Below the pieces are notes generated by a model. The model saw only the letters and a program-made list of their open reading frames with translations. It did no database searches and was not told the DNA's origin. From assembly GCA_000702025.1 (NCBI GenBank), contig JNKJ01000008.1, forward strand, positions 186,001 to 250,000: 64,000 nt of DNA, given 5' to 3'. Below, in pieces: positions 8,358 to 17,790 of this stretch (position 1 is the first letter of the stretch; each line of letters starts with the position of its first letter). The translations under genes and the position numbers were made by a program. The DNA is from Blautia schinkii DSM 10518 (GTDB lineage Bacteria; Bacillota; Clostridia; Lachnospirales; Lachnospiraceae).

Positions 8358-9326
8358 TCACCGCATATTCACACGGGTACGCGGTACTTCTCCGTTCATG
8401 ATAGAAACTGCCGTCTCTGCACAGCGGCAGTGCAGTGCATCTGCTGCCTCTACCGTATTATAAGCGACGTGAGGTGTCACAATGATGTTTCCGCACTCAT
8501 AAAGAGGATGATTTACATCATGAATAGGCTCTTTCTCAACCACATCCAATGCGGCAGCCGCTATCTTTCCGCTCCGGCATCCTGCAACCAAAGCATCCTG
8601 ACTGATGATGGGACCTCTTGCCGTATTGATGAGCATCACGCCATCCTTCATCTGTGCGATCGCCTTGTCATCAATGAGATGATAGGTAGAAGGCGTATGA
8701 GGTACGTGAACTGAGATTACATCCGCACATGCATACAGCTCCTCCAGGCTCACACGTTCACACCCGTTCTCTGCGAATACAGTATCTGGCAGGAAAGGGT
8801 CATAGGCAATGATTCGGCAGCCTAATGGTTTGATCATATGATAAGTTGTTCTTGCAATATTTCCGAAGCCGATAAGTCCCAGTGTAAGCTCGCTCAACCT
8901 GTGAGGAGGATAACCATAGGCTACATTCCATTCTCCCCGGCGGCAGCTTCTGTCAAAGAAGGTTACTTTTCTGGTAAGATCTAACAGCATAGCCAGGGTC
9001 AGTGAAGCCACATCCTCCAGACAATAGTCCGGCTGATTGCAGCAATACACATGATGCCGGGTACAGGCCTCCACATCTACCACATCATAGCCCACTCCGT
9101 ACCGGACAACTCCCTTCAGATTGGGAAGACTGGAAAGAATCTCTTCTGTAATCGGCAGATACACATCTCCGATCACTTCCGCATCCTTTGCAAATTCTAT
9201 TATTTCTTCTGCTGTACGGCAGTTTCCGATTTCAAAGGTATATCCGGCTTTCTCCAGGATTTCTTTTTCCTGGTGGAAGTCGCTGTCCGGATAAACGTGT
9301 GCGTCCAGCATACAATATTTCTTCAT
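8358..9326 (-). CDS. D-2-hydroxyacid dehydrogenase
   Basis: This 322-residue protein has the full family pattern: Rossmann motif GFGNIA, catalytic Arg in NTARGPI, Glu in VVEKEP and His in TPHVAYNT. GAGGAG lies eight bases before ATG 9326; ATG 9332, two codons earlier, is too close to that site. Family members reduce 2-keto acids such as glyoxylate, hydroxypyruvate or pyruvate. It could process the keto acid released by the aldolase of the same operon, which is an inference from context. Confidence 0.88.
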   Translation of the reverse strand: MKKYCMLDAHVYPDSDFHQEKEILEKAGYTFEIGNCRTAEEIIEFAKDAEVIGDVYLPITEEILSSLPNLKGVVRYGVGYDVVDVEACTRHHVYCCNQPDYCLEDVASLTLAMLLDLTRKVTFFDRSCRRGEWNVAYGYPPHRLSELTLGLIGFGNIARTTYHMIKPLGCRIIAYDPFLPDTVFAENGCERVSLEELYACADVISVHVPHTPSTYHLIDDKAIAQMKDGVMLINTARGPIISQDALVAGCRSGKIAAAALDVVEKEPIHDVNHPLYECGNIIVTPHVAYNTVEAADALHCRCAETAVSIMNGEVPRTRVNMR

Positions 9327-9363
9327 GTTCATGTCTCCTCGCTTTAAATCCTGCGCTACAGGA

Positions 9364-10686
9364 TTACATATAGTATTTTGCCAGCTCCACATTGCCCAGA
9401 ATTGGGCAGTCGTCCACAACCTCAAAAGAAAGATTGCCATAAAATTTCTTTTTCAGGCGCATGTAAGCTTCTGTAGCCATACCTCCTGAAATTTTCACAG
9501 TTCCTTTTATTTCTGTGAGACTGGCTGCCTTTCTGATGGCACCTACCATAACCTCCTGAATCCCGATGAGATATGCTGTGAGCATTTCTTCCCTGGTCGC
9601 TGCCAGGGTAAGACCATGCCATGCTCCTGTTCTCTTTTCGAGGCTCTGACGGTCTCCGGTCAGATAAGGGTCAAAGGTGACTTCCAGCTCTCCCTTGGCA
9701 AGGTATTCATCAATGGCTTTTTCCTCAAGTTCGTATATTTCCTCTTTTGTCAGCTCTCTGCAAAACTGCTCATGGAACCAGTCAATTCCGAATCCCCCGC
9801 AGGTTGTCACATAAATCTGCCACAGTCCCGGCAAAGCTGCATTGCGAAGATAATACTGTGGGTCCACCTGGGGTTTATCTGTGAGGATTGAAACCATTTC
9901 AGAAGAACCGGTTGTATTGATAATGCTTCCCGAGGTTTTATTTCCTGCGCCCATCTGTGCTGCGGCTACATCATTTGTTCCTACACACACAGGAATCCCT
10001 TCCCTTACTCCCAGCCGTTCGGCAACTTCCTTAACGAGAGTACCATGGACAACACCGGGATTGTAAATTTCACCGAACTGCTCACGCTTCAGACCAAAAT
10101 CCTGAATAAGCTCATCAGACCAGCTTCCCTGGGTGGTGGTTTCATACATTCCCAACATGGAGGCGTTCACAAAATCTACCATCCATTTGCCCGTAAGTTT
10201 TTTATGTATATAAGTAGGCAGATGTCCGATGGCATATGTTTTATCTAAAATTTCCGGCATGTTTTGCTTAAACCAGATTAGTGTCATAGCGGAGCAGCCC
10301 CCTGGGAAGGGATAAATGCCGGATATATTCATATACCGCTCTTTTCCAAATTTCTCATCTATATAGCGGGACTGTTCCCGGCTTCTGCGGTCAAGGTGCG
10401 TTATGATGTTGGGATATACGAGATTCCCCTCTTTATCAAGAAAAACCGGAGAGGGAGAAAATGTGTCATAGCAGATCATCTCTACTTGACGGAGAAGGCT
10501 GCCATCCAGCTTCGCGGCTGCAGCAAAGAATGCATTCATTAAATCTGCCTCTCTCAGCTCATTTTTCTCGCCTGGCAAGATAAGATAATGATAATCAGCC
10601 TTACTCCAGCACCTTGTTTCCAGATTTTCATCGATTAACGACATCTTCACCGCCGACGTCCCAAAATCCACGGATAAAAAAAGCAT
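9364..10686 (-). CDS. FGGY-family carbohydrate kinase
   Basis: This 440-residue kinase starts at ATG 10686, four bases after GGAGG. It shows SVDFGTSAVKMSLID (phosphate loop), the catalytic Asp in GTNDVAAAQMGAG, NTTGSSEM (second ATP loop) and KISGGMA (adenosine motif). FGGY kinases phosphorylate xylulose, ribulose, gluconate, glycerol, erythritol and, in a known plant-sugar pathway, apulose. Phosphorylation here would prepare a ketose for the transketolase encoded downstream. Sequence alone does not fix the substrate. Confidence 0.87.
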   Translation of the reverse strand: MLFLSVDFGTSAVKMSLIDENLETRCWSKADYHYLILPGEKNELREADLMNAFFAAAAKLDGSLLRQVEMICYDTFSPSPVFLDKEGNLVYPNIITHLDRRSREQSRYIDEKFGKERYMNISGIYPFPGGCSAMTLIWFKQNMPEILDKTYAIGHLPTYIHKKLTGKWMVDFVNASMLGMYETTTQGSWSDELIQDFGLKREQFGEIYNPGVVHGTLVKEVAERLGVREGIPVCVGTNDVAAAQMGAGNKTSGSIINTTGSSEMVSILTDKPQVDPQYYLRNAALPGLWQIYVTTCGGFGIDWFHEQFCRELTKEEIYELEEKAIDEYLAKGELEVTFDPYLTGDRQSLEKRTGAWHGLTLAATREEMLTAYLIGIQEVMVGAIRKAASLTEIKGTVKISGGMATEAYMRLKKKFYGNLSFEVVDDCPILGNVELAKYYM

Positions 10687-10726
10687 GTTTCCTCCTGACT
10701 GTGCGATGTTCACTGCACATAAATAA

Positions 10727-11362
10727 TTATGCCTCAATTGCATATGCTCTTACAGGTGAGCCGTCCAGCTTGTCCATTTTTAATGGGACTGCATGGAATT
10801 CTACAATCGGCTGGCTGATTTCAGAGACATTGGCAAGACTCTCCACTATCATAATCTTTCTTCTCAATAACTCTACATGAATCTCCTCATGCTTTACCGG
10901 ATGCACGGATGGTGTCTCTAATCCGATGAGATGAATCCCCTTCTCCTCCAAAAGCCCTGCCACCTCTGCCGTTAATCCGGGATAATTATCAAAAAATGTA
11001 TCTGTTCCATATTTCGCGGCCCAGCCTGTTTTAAAAATAACTGCGTCACATTCCTCTAAGGCGTTCGCATATTTTAAGCAGTCAGCTTTTGTGATTTCAC
11101 CGGTTTTACCGGTGAAATCCAGCACTGCTGTTTTCCATCCTATATAATCCTCGACTTTCATATCGGTAATGGAAGATGTACCCGGAATCCTGTGGATTGG
11201 TGCATCTACGTGGGTTCCGCTGTGAGTACCGAAGATTACCTGACTTACGAAATATCCATTTTTATAATTATGATGCGTGAGGATTCCCACTGGCGGATCG
11301 CCGGGAAATACGCCCATCTGGTTTACCATGGTATGGGTAAGATCTATGACTTTTCTGTTCAT
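10727..11362 (-). CDS. cyclase-family (PF04199) metal-dependent hydrolase
   Basis: This 211-residue protein carries the metal-binding motif HxGTHxDxPxH (residues 47-57) that defines the kynurenine-formamidase/cyclase family. Such enzymes hydrolyse formamides, cyclic amides, isatin or lactone-like bonds. There is no tryptophan pathway gene nearby, so a formamidase role is unlikely. A lactonase-like step after one of the two neighbouring dehydrogenases is a plausible inference. It overlaps the upstream dehydrogenase gene by four bases. Confidence 0.85.
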   Translation of the reverse strand: MNRKVIDLTHTMVNQMGVFPGDPPVGILTHHNYKNGYFVSQVIFGTHSGTHVDAPIHRIPGTSSITDMKVEDYIGWKTAVLDFTGKTGEITKADCLKYANALEECDAVIFKTGWAAKYGTDTFFDNYPGLTAEVAGLLEEKGIHLIGLETPSVHPVKHEEIHVELLRRKIMIVESLANVSEISQPIVEFHAVPLKMDKLDGSPVRAYAIEA

Positions 11363-12423
11363 CTCTTCTCTCCATTGGGGTACAGGATAATTTTACAGCT
11401 ATTATCTGCACGGCTTGTCATCATATCAAGTGCGGTCTGGAAATCCTCTGTGCTCTCAAGCGGCATCCGGTGGGAAATAATGTTTTCCACATCCAGTATG
11501 CCTCTTTGAATACTGGAAATGACGAAAGACCACACATTAGGACTTCCAAGCGATCCCCTGATATCAATATTATTGGTACTGATAAAATCCCAACTGCATT
11601 CCGCTTTTGTACTGTCAAAAAATCCGCAGATACTAATGCGCCCGCCAGGGGAAAGCACCTTCTCACAATCATGAAAAACCGTCGAACCTCCAGCCGCAAT
11701 GACAACTGCGTCAATTCCTTCTCCCTGTGTTACTGCTTTAACCTTTTCCGCAATATCTTCATTTTTGACATTAATAGCTGCATCTGTGTAATCCTTAGCC
11801 CTTTCAAGACGCTCATCTCTCGTTCCGGAAATGATCACCTTTTTTGCGGCAAATATTTTTTTTGCGATTTGAGCAGCAAGAAGGCCGATGGGTCCCGGTC
11901 CTACGATCAGTACATTATCATCCGGACCAATGCCGGCGCGCTTTACTGCCTGCATCGCAATGCCGGCAGGCTCTACCAGCGCTGCATGGTCCATGGAAAT
12001 CCCGTTAATCTTATGAAGGCTCGCCGCAGGAAAGGTAATGTACTGGGCATACCCTCCGTCCCGGTTCATGACACCTGTTTCCGTCCTGTTCGTACAGAGA
12101 TGAGGAAGGCCTTTCTGACAGTAGGAGCAGAAACCACACCGTACCGTACATTCTCCTGTTACTGCATCTCCGGGGACAAAATCCTCTACCCCTGCTCCTG
12201 TTTCCACAATATATCCCGACCACTCATGTCCCGGAATAATGGGGAGCTTCGCCTGTCCGGTTTTATAATACTGCATTTCATTACTCAGAATACCTACGTC
12301 AGTTCCGCAAAGTCCCACTGCCTCCACCTTGATAAGGACCTCTCCTTGTGCCGGAGGCTTTATTTCACATTCTTCTATTTTATACTGAAATGGACCTCTC
12401 ACTACGATTGCTTTCATACTCAA
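11359..12423 (-). CDS. zinc-dependent alcohol/sugar dehydrogenase (MDR) 2
   Basis: This is a second medium-chain dehydrogenase of 354 residues with catalytic zinc site GLCGTDVGI and GHEWSG, structural zinc loop CGFCSYCQKGLPHLC and Rossmann motif GPGPIG. It resembles threonine, sorbitol or galactitol dehydrogenases. TTG 12423 has AGGAG six bases upstream; the alternative ATG 12417 is 12 bases from that site, so the TTG start may be the real one. It overlaps the cyclase gene by four bases, so the two are translated together and may act in succession. Confidence 0.85.
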   Translation of the reverse strand: MSMKAIVVRGPFQYKIEECEIKPPAQGEVLIKVEAVGLCGTDVGILSNEMQYYKTGQAKLPIIPGHEWSGYIVETGAGVEDFVPGDAVTGECTVRCGFCSYCQKGLPHLCTNRTETGVMNRDGGYAQYITFPAASLHKINGISMDHAALVEPAGIAMQAVKRAGIGPDDNVLIVGPGPIGLLAAQIAKKIFAAKKVIISGTRDERLERAKDYTDAAINVKNEDIAEKVKAVTQGEGIDAVVIAAGGSTVFHDCEKVLSPGGRISICGFFDSTKAECSWDFISTNNIDIRGSLGSPNVWSFVISSIQRGILDVENIISHRMPLESTEDFQTALDMMTSRADNSCKIILYPNGEKR

Positions 12424-12522
12424 TCTTATCTCCTATCTGACAATCCGGACTTATCTGTCCGCATCACACAATCAAACAATGTTACTGCGTATGATAAGCC
12501 GGATTGTTTATACTGCTCGTTA

Positions 12523-13536
12523 TCAGTACAGATTAAATGCCTCATGTCCTTCTCTTAAGGAACCATCCTTTTTAATAAAGCACATATTGCCCGGATATGG
12601 TGACATTTCCATATGTATATTTGAGAAATCCATTGGTTCCTTCCAGCCAACCGGACCGTCACATGGGTCATGCAGATCTGCAACACGGCTATAGTGCAGT
12701 GCATGAGCAATAATTCCGATGTTTCTATTTGCGAGCTCCGGCATTGTATAATGGATATTGTTGAGACGCCATTCATTGACCATAGAACCCCAGAGTGTTT
12801 CTGTAGCAATTAACTGTTTTCCGCTCTTCTGTGAAACCTCTACATACATATCCAGGAATTTCTCGAATTTCTCACGATCCTCCGGATTATCAACGGCAGG
12901 CCAATAGTATGGATGAATCATAAGTACATCACAGATTGGTTCCACACGCTCAATACCTGCTCTTCCGTCATCCGGTCTCAGGCTGATTCCTGCGGGTGCA
13001 TCTGCTTTCATTTCCCTGATCTGTTTGGAAATGCCGGCAAGCCACTGGAATTCATATTCCTCAATCATACCCAGATTCGCAATCTCTGTGGTATAAGAGA
13101 ACGGCTCGTTTACAATATCCCAGGCAATAATACGGTCATCGTTCTTATGAGCGCCTACAATGTGATCTACGTATTTTTCCATCAGGTACGGCTGGTTCAC
13201 ATGACTTGCTCCCGGGTAAAAACAGTCAATATATTCGCCGCCGTTATCCAGCGGGTCAGCATGCCAACGGTTTAACAGAATCGGAACCACTTTAATTTTA
13301 AGTGAATCTGCAATTCTTAATGTGTTCTCGAAATTCTTTTCGAACTTTTCAGGATCTCTTGTCCATGCATGCATATCCAGCCAGATTCTGACTGTATTAA
13401 AGTTCGGAAAATAAAATTTTCCTCTGCGTAATTCCAGCTCTACTATTTCCGGTCTGTAGAACAGCCAGTTTTCAAAACTGGAAGAACCATAGCTGGGCTG
13501 ATAATTAAAACCACGAATCTTAGAAAAATCTGTCAT
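12523..13536 (-). CDS. clan GH-A glycoside hydrolase (GH5-like), cytoplasmic
   Basis: This 337-residue TIM-barrel glycosidase has its acid/base in DIVNEP (E144) and a likely nucleophile in LIATETLWG (E246). These occur on strands 4 and 7 as in clan GH-A. It has no signal peptide. The family is not certain; such proteins are often labelled cellulase-like or xylanase-like in Clostridia. Its place directly after the importer genes suggests that it cleaves the imported glycoside inside the cell and feeds the released sugar to the dehydrogenase, kinase and transketolase steps. Confidence 0.78.
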   Translation of the reverse strand: MTDFSKIRGFNYQPSYGSSSFENWLFYRPEIVELELRRGKFYFPNFNTVRIWLDMHAWTRDPEKFEKNFENTLRIADSLKIKVVPILLNRWHADPLDNGGEYIDCFYPGASHVNQPYLMEKYVDHIVGAHKNDDRIIAWDIVNEPFSYTTEIANLGMIEEYEFQWLAGISKQIREMKADAPAGISLRPDDGRAGIERVEPICDVLMIHPYYWPAVDNPEDREKFEKFLDMYVEVSQKSGKQLIATETLWGSMVNEWRLNNIHYTMPELANRNIGIIAHALHYSRVADLHDPCDGPVGWKEPMDFSNIHMEMSPYPGNMCFIKKDGSLREGHEAFNLY

Positions 13537-13581
13537 AGCATTTACTCTCTCTTTCTCATAAATTCATTAAGGATATACTTT

Positions 13582-14400
13582 TTATCCTTTGATTGCGCCT
13601 GCTGTAAGGCCTTGTACAATATATTTTTGTGCAAATACCAGGAACAATGCTGCCGGAATCGTAGCCAATGCTGCCGCAGCCATCATAGCTCCCCACTCTA
13701 CACTGAACTGCTGGGAAAACTGACTTAATCCCACACTCAATGTTTTTACGGAATCTGAGCGGATGAATACGCTGGCCAGCATATATTCATTCCAGGAATA
13801 GATAAACGCGATAATACCTACACTGGTCAATCCCGGTGCTGATACCGGGATTACCAGAAGTAAAAATGCCTTAAACTGGCTGCATCCGTCAATAACTGCT
13901 GATTCCTCAATTTCATAAGGAATCGTTGCAAAGAAGCTCTTCATCATGTAAATACAGATGGGAAGATTGATTGCCGTATAAGCAATCATCAATGATGGCA
14001 GCTTATCATAAAGCCCCACTGCTCTGATTACCATAAACAACGGCATTAATAATAGAATCGCCGGTATCATCTGTACTAAGTAAAGAAGAACACTAAATAC
14101 TTTGATTTGTTTTCCGTGAAATCTGGTAAGTGCGTATCCTGCCAGTGCTGCCGCCACAACAGAAATCAAAGTTACGGCACCGCTGACAATCACACTGTTT
14201 ACAATATTTTTTACGAAATCAGTATTCCGAATTACATATTCATAATTGTCAAGCACCGGATGTTGAGGCAAAAATCCAGTGTTTCCATACAATTCTGCAT
14301 TTGTTTTAAACGAAGTGGCGAACATCGAAAATATTGGAAGCAGCAATACAAAAATTACAGCAACTAAAATCACATATACAAATCCATTTTTCTGTTTCAT
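13582..14400 (-). CDS. sugar ABC importer permease (MalG type)
   Basis: This 272-residue inner-membrane protein is predicted to have six membrane segments. The coupling motif EESAVIDGCSQFKAFLLLVIP is the EAA loop that docks an ATPase. The start overlaps the stop of the partner permease by four bases. No ATPase gene lies in the operon, so a shared MsiK/UgpC-type ATPase from elsewhere must power it, as is common for CUT1 importers in Firmicutes. Confidence 0.93.
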   Translation of the reverse strand: MKQKNGFVYVILVAVIFVLLLPIFSMFATSFKTNAELYGNTGFLPQHPVLDNYEYVIRNTDFVKNIVNSVIVSGAVTLISVVAAALAGYALTRFHGKQIKVFSVLLYLVQMIPAILLLMPLFMVIRAVGLYDKLPSLMIAYTAINLPICIYMMKSFFATIPYEIEESAVIDGCSQFKAFLLLVIPVSAPGLTSVGIIAFIYSWNEYMLASVFIRSDSVKTLSVGLSQFSQQFSVEWGAMMAAAALATIPAALFLVFAQKYIVQGLTAGAIKG

Positions 14401-15335
14401 GCTGCCAATTCCTCCAATCTTTTGATTTCAGCCCTTTTTGCCTTTGCTTTGAGGATGAAATAAAAAAGTACAATGATTGCAATAACTGCCATCATTAAGG
14501 TAGCGATGGCGGAAGCATATCCGATTTTCCCTCTGTAAATTGCTGTATAGTAGGATAAGATGGATACCACATATGTACTTTGCGCCGGCCCTCCCTGTGT
14601 CAATAGATAAATATTATCATAGGAAAGGGAATTAAATGTCCACAGGAGCTGAAGCACAATGGCCATGATGGATACTGGGCGGAGCATCGGCATTGTAATA
14701 TATCTGAATACCTTAAAAGAGCTGGCCCCATCCATGTAAGCGGGTTCATACATATCCGTACCAATAGACTGCAGACCTGCGAGAAGAACCACCATCATAA
14801 ATGGATATGTTTTCCAAATGCCTGCGATAATGACTGTCACCTTTGCTAGTTCCGGACTTGATAAAAATTGAATCGGCGAATCAATCAGATGTATATTCAT
14901 TAGAAATTGATTCACAATACCAAATTGATCATTCAAGACCCATCTCCAGCATTGAGCCGCAACGACAGTGGGAATAACCCATGGCGCCAAGGCAAAGGTC
15001 CTGAAAACGGAACGCCCTTTAATATCACGATTCAAAAGCATTGCTAATAAAAGTCCCAATACGTAGCTGATCATTACTACCGCCGCTGTATACAGCAGTG
15101 TAAATCCCATAATTCCCCAAAATTCTTTATCCTGAAATATCTTGACAAAGTTTTCAATGCCCACAAATTGACCGCTCTTTGGTTTTGTATAATTCTTATT
15201 CGTAAAGGACAGAACCAATCCGTAAACCAGGGGAAAACCATTGATCAGCAGAAACAAAAACGTAGCAGGAATCAGCATGTAATACCCCAATAATTCACGT
15301 TTTGCTATTAACTTTTCACTCATATTCTGCACCAC
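14397..15335 (-). CDS. sugar ABC importer permease (MalF type)
   Basis: This 312-residue permease has several membrane segments and the EAA-type loop YEPAYMDGASSFKVFRYITMP. The start is ambiguous: GTG 15335 lies close to an AAGG, and ATG 15323 would begin MSEKLIAKRELLGYY. It pairs with the downstream permease to form the import channel for region A. The gap to the binding-protein gene holds a large stem-loop (15366-15425). Confidence 0.92.
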   Translation of the reverse strand: MVQNMSEKLIAKRELLGYYMLIPATFLFLLINGFPLVYGLVLSFTNKNYTKPKSGQFVGIENFVKIFQDKEFWGIMGFTLLYTAAVVMISYVLGLLLAMLLNRDIKGRSVFRTFALAPWVIPTVVAAQCWRWVLNDQFGIVNQFLMNIHLIDSPIQFLSSPELAKVTVIIAGIWKTYPFMMVVLLAGLQSIGTDMYEPAYMDGASSFKVFRYITMPMLRPVSIMAIVLQLLWTFNSLSYDNIYLLTQGGPAQSTYVVSILSYYTAIYRGKIGYASAIATLMMAVIAIIVLFYFILKAKAKRAEIKRLEELAA

Positions 15336-15365
15336 TCTACCTTAATGTATTTTGCTAGGAATATT

Positions 15366-15425
15366 CTGCCAAACGGCTGTGCGAATAAACAGACTTGTTT
15401 GCAGATTCACACGGACATTTGGCAG
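15366..15425 (-). promoter_or_regulatory. intercistronic stem-loop between binding-protein and permease genes
   Basis: Two 20-base arms, beginning CTGCCAAA on both strands, pair at about 17 of 20 positions in the minus-strand RNA, with a 20-base loop. Stem-loops at this place usually protect or partly terminate the binding-protein mRNA, so that it is made in excess of the permeases. A similar element lies at 38223-38260. Confidence 0.6.
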
Positions 15426-15449
15426 GCTGCCCCATATTGGGCAATCAAG

Positions 15450-16766
15450 TTATTCCGCATCCTCAAAGGCTTGATCTATCATCCCGCCTATATCTTCCTG
15501 GATAGCAGCATTGTCTGTATTACCGGTCACAACCTCCTGTAATGCCATACCCAGATAGTTTTCACCCTCAATCACAGACCATGCTTCATACAGGCTTGGA
15601 TTTGGCCATACCGGAACTGTGCCTCCGGGAACCGCATTCTCGATACAGGTCTTGATATAAGGCTTTTCTGTGTAGAAGCTGTCCTCCAGCATAGAGGCAA
15701 CAGCCGGGAATCCATTGATACCGCCTTCTGTAAACAGAGGATTCATATTTTCAACCCACCATTTGATAAATACCTTACATTCCTCCGGATATTCGGTCTG
15801 GCTGTAAGCGACAATCGGGTTAATCCACATCAGGGTACGGGCATCCTCTCCCTCTTTACCGGAAATACAAGGCATAACACGAAGCTGTTCTGCAAGAGGA
15901 TCACCGGAGTTATGGATGGTAGTTCTCAGTGCACCATAGCTCATTGCAGCTTTTCCGGAAAGAAGCATGGTATCCACGTCAGGATCAGAAAAGCTTGCAG
16001 TTGAATCCGCGATGTATCCTTTGTCATAAAGAGTGCGTACATAATCCAGGACTTCGCCAACTTTTTCATTACTGAAGTCAGGTGTTCCGTTTTCGTCAGT
16101 AATACCAACTCCGTTTTCAAACATCATACTAAGAAAAACCTGTGCTCCGTCTCTGTCTCCAGGAATTACAAGGGGAACCATATCTGTCTCGGTTTTAATC
16201 CGCTCACACAGACTTAAAAATTCATCCCATGTTTTTGGCATTTCTGTAATCCCAAGCTCTTCAAATACGTCTGCACGGTATGTGATACAGCGTGGGTCAC
16301 AAATCCAGGGAATGCCTGCCTGAATGTCGCCGTATTGATGGAGGTCAATGCTTCCTTCCGGGAACTGGTCAATATAACCTGTCTCCGTCCATTCATCCAC
16401 AATTGAGGAAAGGTCAATCAATTCATCCATTACCGCATATTGTGTTGACTGAGAGAAACCGCCGGTGCTTATATCAGGTGCGGTTCCACTTGTTACTGCT
16501 GTAAGGAAGTTCTGGTAAAAATTGTCCCAGGGAATCATTTGTACAGATACGTGGATATTTTCATGTTCTGAGTTAAACTGCTCTACAAGGTCAGATACTA
16601 CATTTGCGTATACATCCGATCTTCCCCACATCATATCCCAGAATACAAGCTCAGCTACCTCTCCATTGTCTGCTGCACTCACCAGAGTACTGTTTGCCAT
16701 CACTCCGCCTGTCAGAAGTCCTGCACACAGGACTGCACTCATTGCTTTTGTTAAATGTTTCTTCAT
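15450..16766 (-). CDS. extracellular sugar-binding protein (family 1)
   Basis: This 438-residue secreted protein has an N-terminal signal sequence: a charged start (MKKHLTK), a hydrophobic core and a likely cleavage after VSA. No clear lipobox cysteine is seen. The mature part follows the CUT1 binding-protein pattern (LVFWDMMWG and PKTWDEFLSLC). It is the first gene of the region A operon; AGGAGGAG precedes the ATG. It delivers the substrate to the two permeases. Confidence 0.92.
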   Translation of the reverse strand: MKKHLTKAMSAVLCAGLLTGGVMANSTLVSAADNGEVAELVFWDMMWGRSDVYANVVSDLVEQFNSEHENIHVSVQMIPWDNFYQNFLTAVTSGTAPDISTGGFSQSTQYAVMDELIDLSSIVDEWTETGYIDQFPEGSIDLHQYGDIQAGIPWICDPRCITYRADVFEELGITEMPKTWDEFLSLCERIKTETDMVPLVIPGDRDGAQVFLSMMFENGVGITDENGTPDFSNEKVGEVLDYVRTLYDKGYIADSTASFSDPDVDTMLLSGKAAMSYGALRTTIHNSGDPLAEQLRVMPCISGKEGEDARTLMWINPIVAYSQTEYPEECKVFIKWWVENMNPLFTEGGINGFPAVASMLEDSFYTEKPYIKTCIENAVPGGTVPVWPNPSLYEAWSVIEGENYLGMALQEVVTGNTDNAAIQEDIGGMIDQAFEDAE

Positions 16767-16973
16767 TTTTCTCCTCCTTTGTCATGCTTTTGTGCAAGGT
16801 TTGCTTTGTTACGTCTTTTTTTGTATATTTCTCTTCTTGATAATCATATTATCAGTCATTTTGCTTGCTTTTTCTATCCGTTTAATTTAATATTTGTATG
16901 CATTTGTTAATGTTTGAGGGGTGCGAGATTGGTTTTATTGTGTATTTGGATAGATGGATGAATGTCCCTGGGG

Positions 16974-17008
16974 GTAAAAAAAGACACAAACCAAATGGCT
17001 TGCGTCTT
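16974..17008 (-). terminator. intrinsic terminator of the YdeI-like gene
   Basis: The minus-strand RNA forms a stem from AAGACGCAAGC and its partner GTTTGTGTCTT, followed directly by seven U residues. It separates the YdeI-like gene from the region A operon. Confidence 0.8.
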
Positions 17009-17055
17009 GATGGATTTTATATGAATATTAGGATATTTCTAAGCGGGCTGGCACT

Positions 17056-17616
17056 TCACATCGGCTTCAGGTTTCGATTTAACCTGTCCACCATCCATGC
17101 AATGCGTTTGTCGCGTCCGGCATCTGTCTTAGCATCGAAGTATGCCCGTGTATATGTTTTCTTAACTGATAAGGACATGGCTAGGAAATTTGTATAAGCA
17201 GGTTCGTATTCCTTCAGCAGTTGGGTCAAGATGTCAATCTGCTCCTCGGTTACCGCCGGGGTTTTGGGGGCATCCCACTGTCCGTTCTCACGTGCCTCTG
17301 ATATTTTAGCCCGTCCGTAGTCTGTCATGAGGCCCTGCTGCTCGAGCTTTTCGACAAGTGCCTTGTTTTTCTCCGACCACTTGCTGTTTTCTCTGCGCAG
17401 GGAAAAATATTTTTTATAGGTTTTATCATCAATCCGCTGCATCAGCCCATCAATCCATCCGAAACAAAGCGCCTCTTCCAGTGCTTCGCCCGCTTTTATT
17501 GTTTTCGGTCCTCCTGCCTTGCCAAACAGCAGCCAAACGCCATCCTCAGACAGGCAGTTGTCAGTTAACCAGTTTCTGAAATCTTCTCTGTTACGAAACT
17601 CCAAAATTCGATCCAT
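17056..17616 (-). CDS. YdeI/OmpD-associated (OmdA) family protein
   Basis: This 186-residue protein has the family opening FRNREDFRNWLTDN, the motif EALEEALCFGWIDG and a C-terminal region with RIAWMVDRLNRN. Proteins of this family are small cytoplasmic proteins linked to general stress or antimicrobial-peptide tolerance in some bacteria, but the biochemical role is not settled. It stands alone, with its own terminator downstream. Confidence 0.85.
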   Translation of the reverse strand: MDRILEFRNREDFRNWLTDNCLSEDGVWLLFGKAGGPKTIKAGEALEEALCFGWIDGLMQRIDDKTYKKYFSLRRENSKWSEKNKALVEKLEQQGLMTDYGRAKISEARENGQWDAPKTPAVTEEQIDILTQLLKEYEPAYTNFLAMSLSVKKTYTRAYFDAKTDAGRDKRIAWMVDRLNRNLKPM

Positions 17617-17790
17617 TGTATCTTCCCCTTTGCTTGATATCGTCCCTGAATTACCAACTGTATATAGTATCTATTATTATAGTCTATCCTAGTGAATTCT
17701 GCATGTCAATTAAAACGCTGCAATTCAGCCTGCAATTAAAATATCTTGAATGTATTATTTCCAGTCTTGCCAAACATCTATTTCGAATTA

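Noticed and set aside
11470..12558. Plus-strand open frame of about 360 codons opposite the second Zn dehydrogenase
   Set aside because: The minus-strand enzyme has full motifs; the plus-strand product resembles no family.
16800..16920. Promoter of the region A operon
   Set aside because: A TGATAATAT-like -10 is visible on the minus strand, but no convincing -35 at the right spacing was found.
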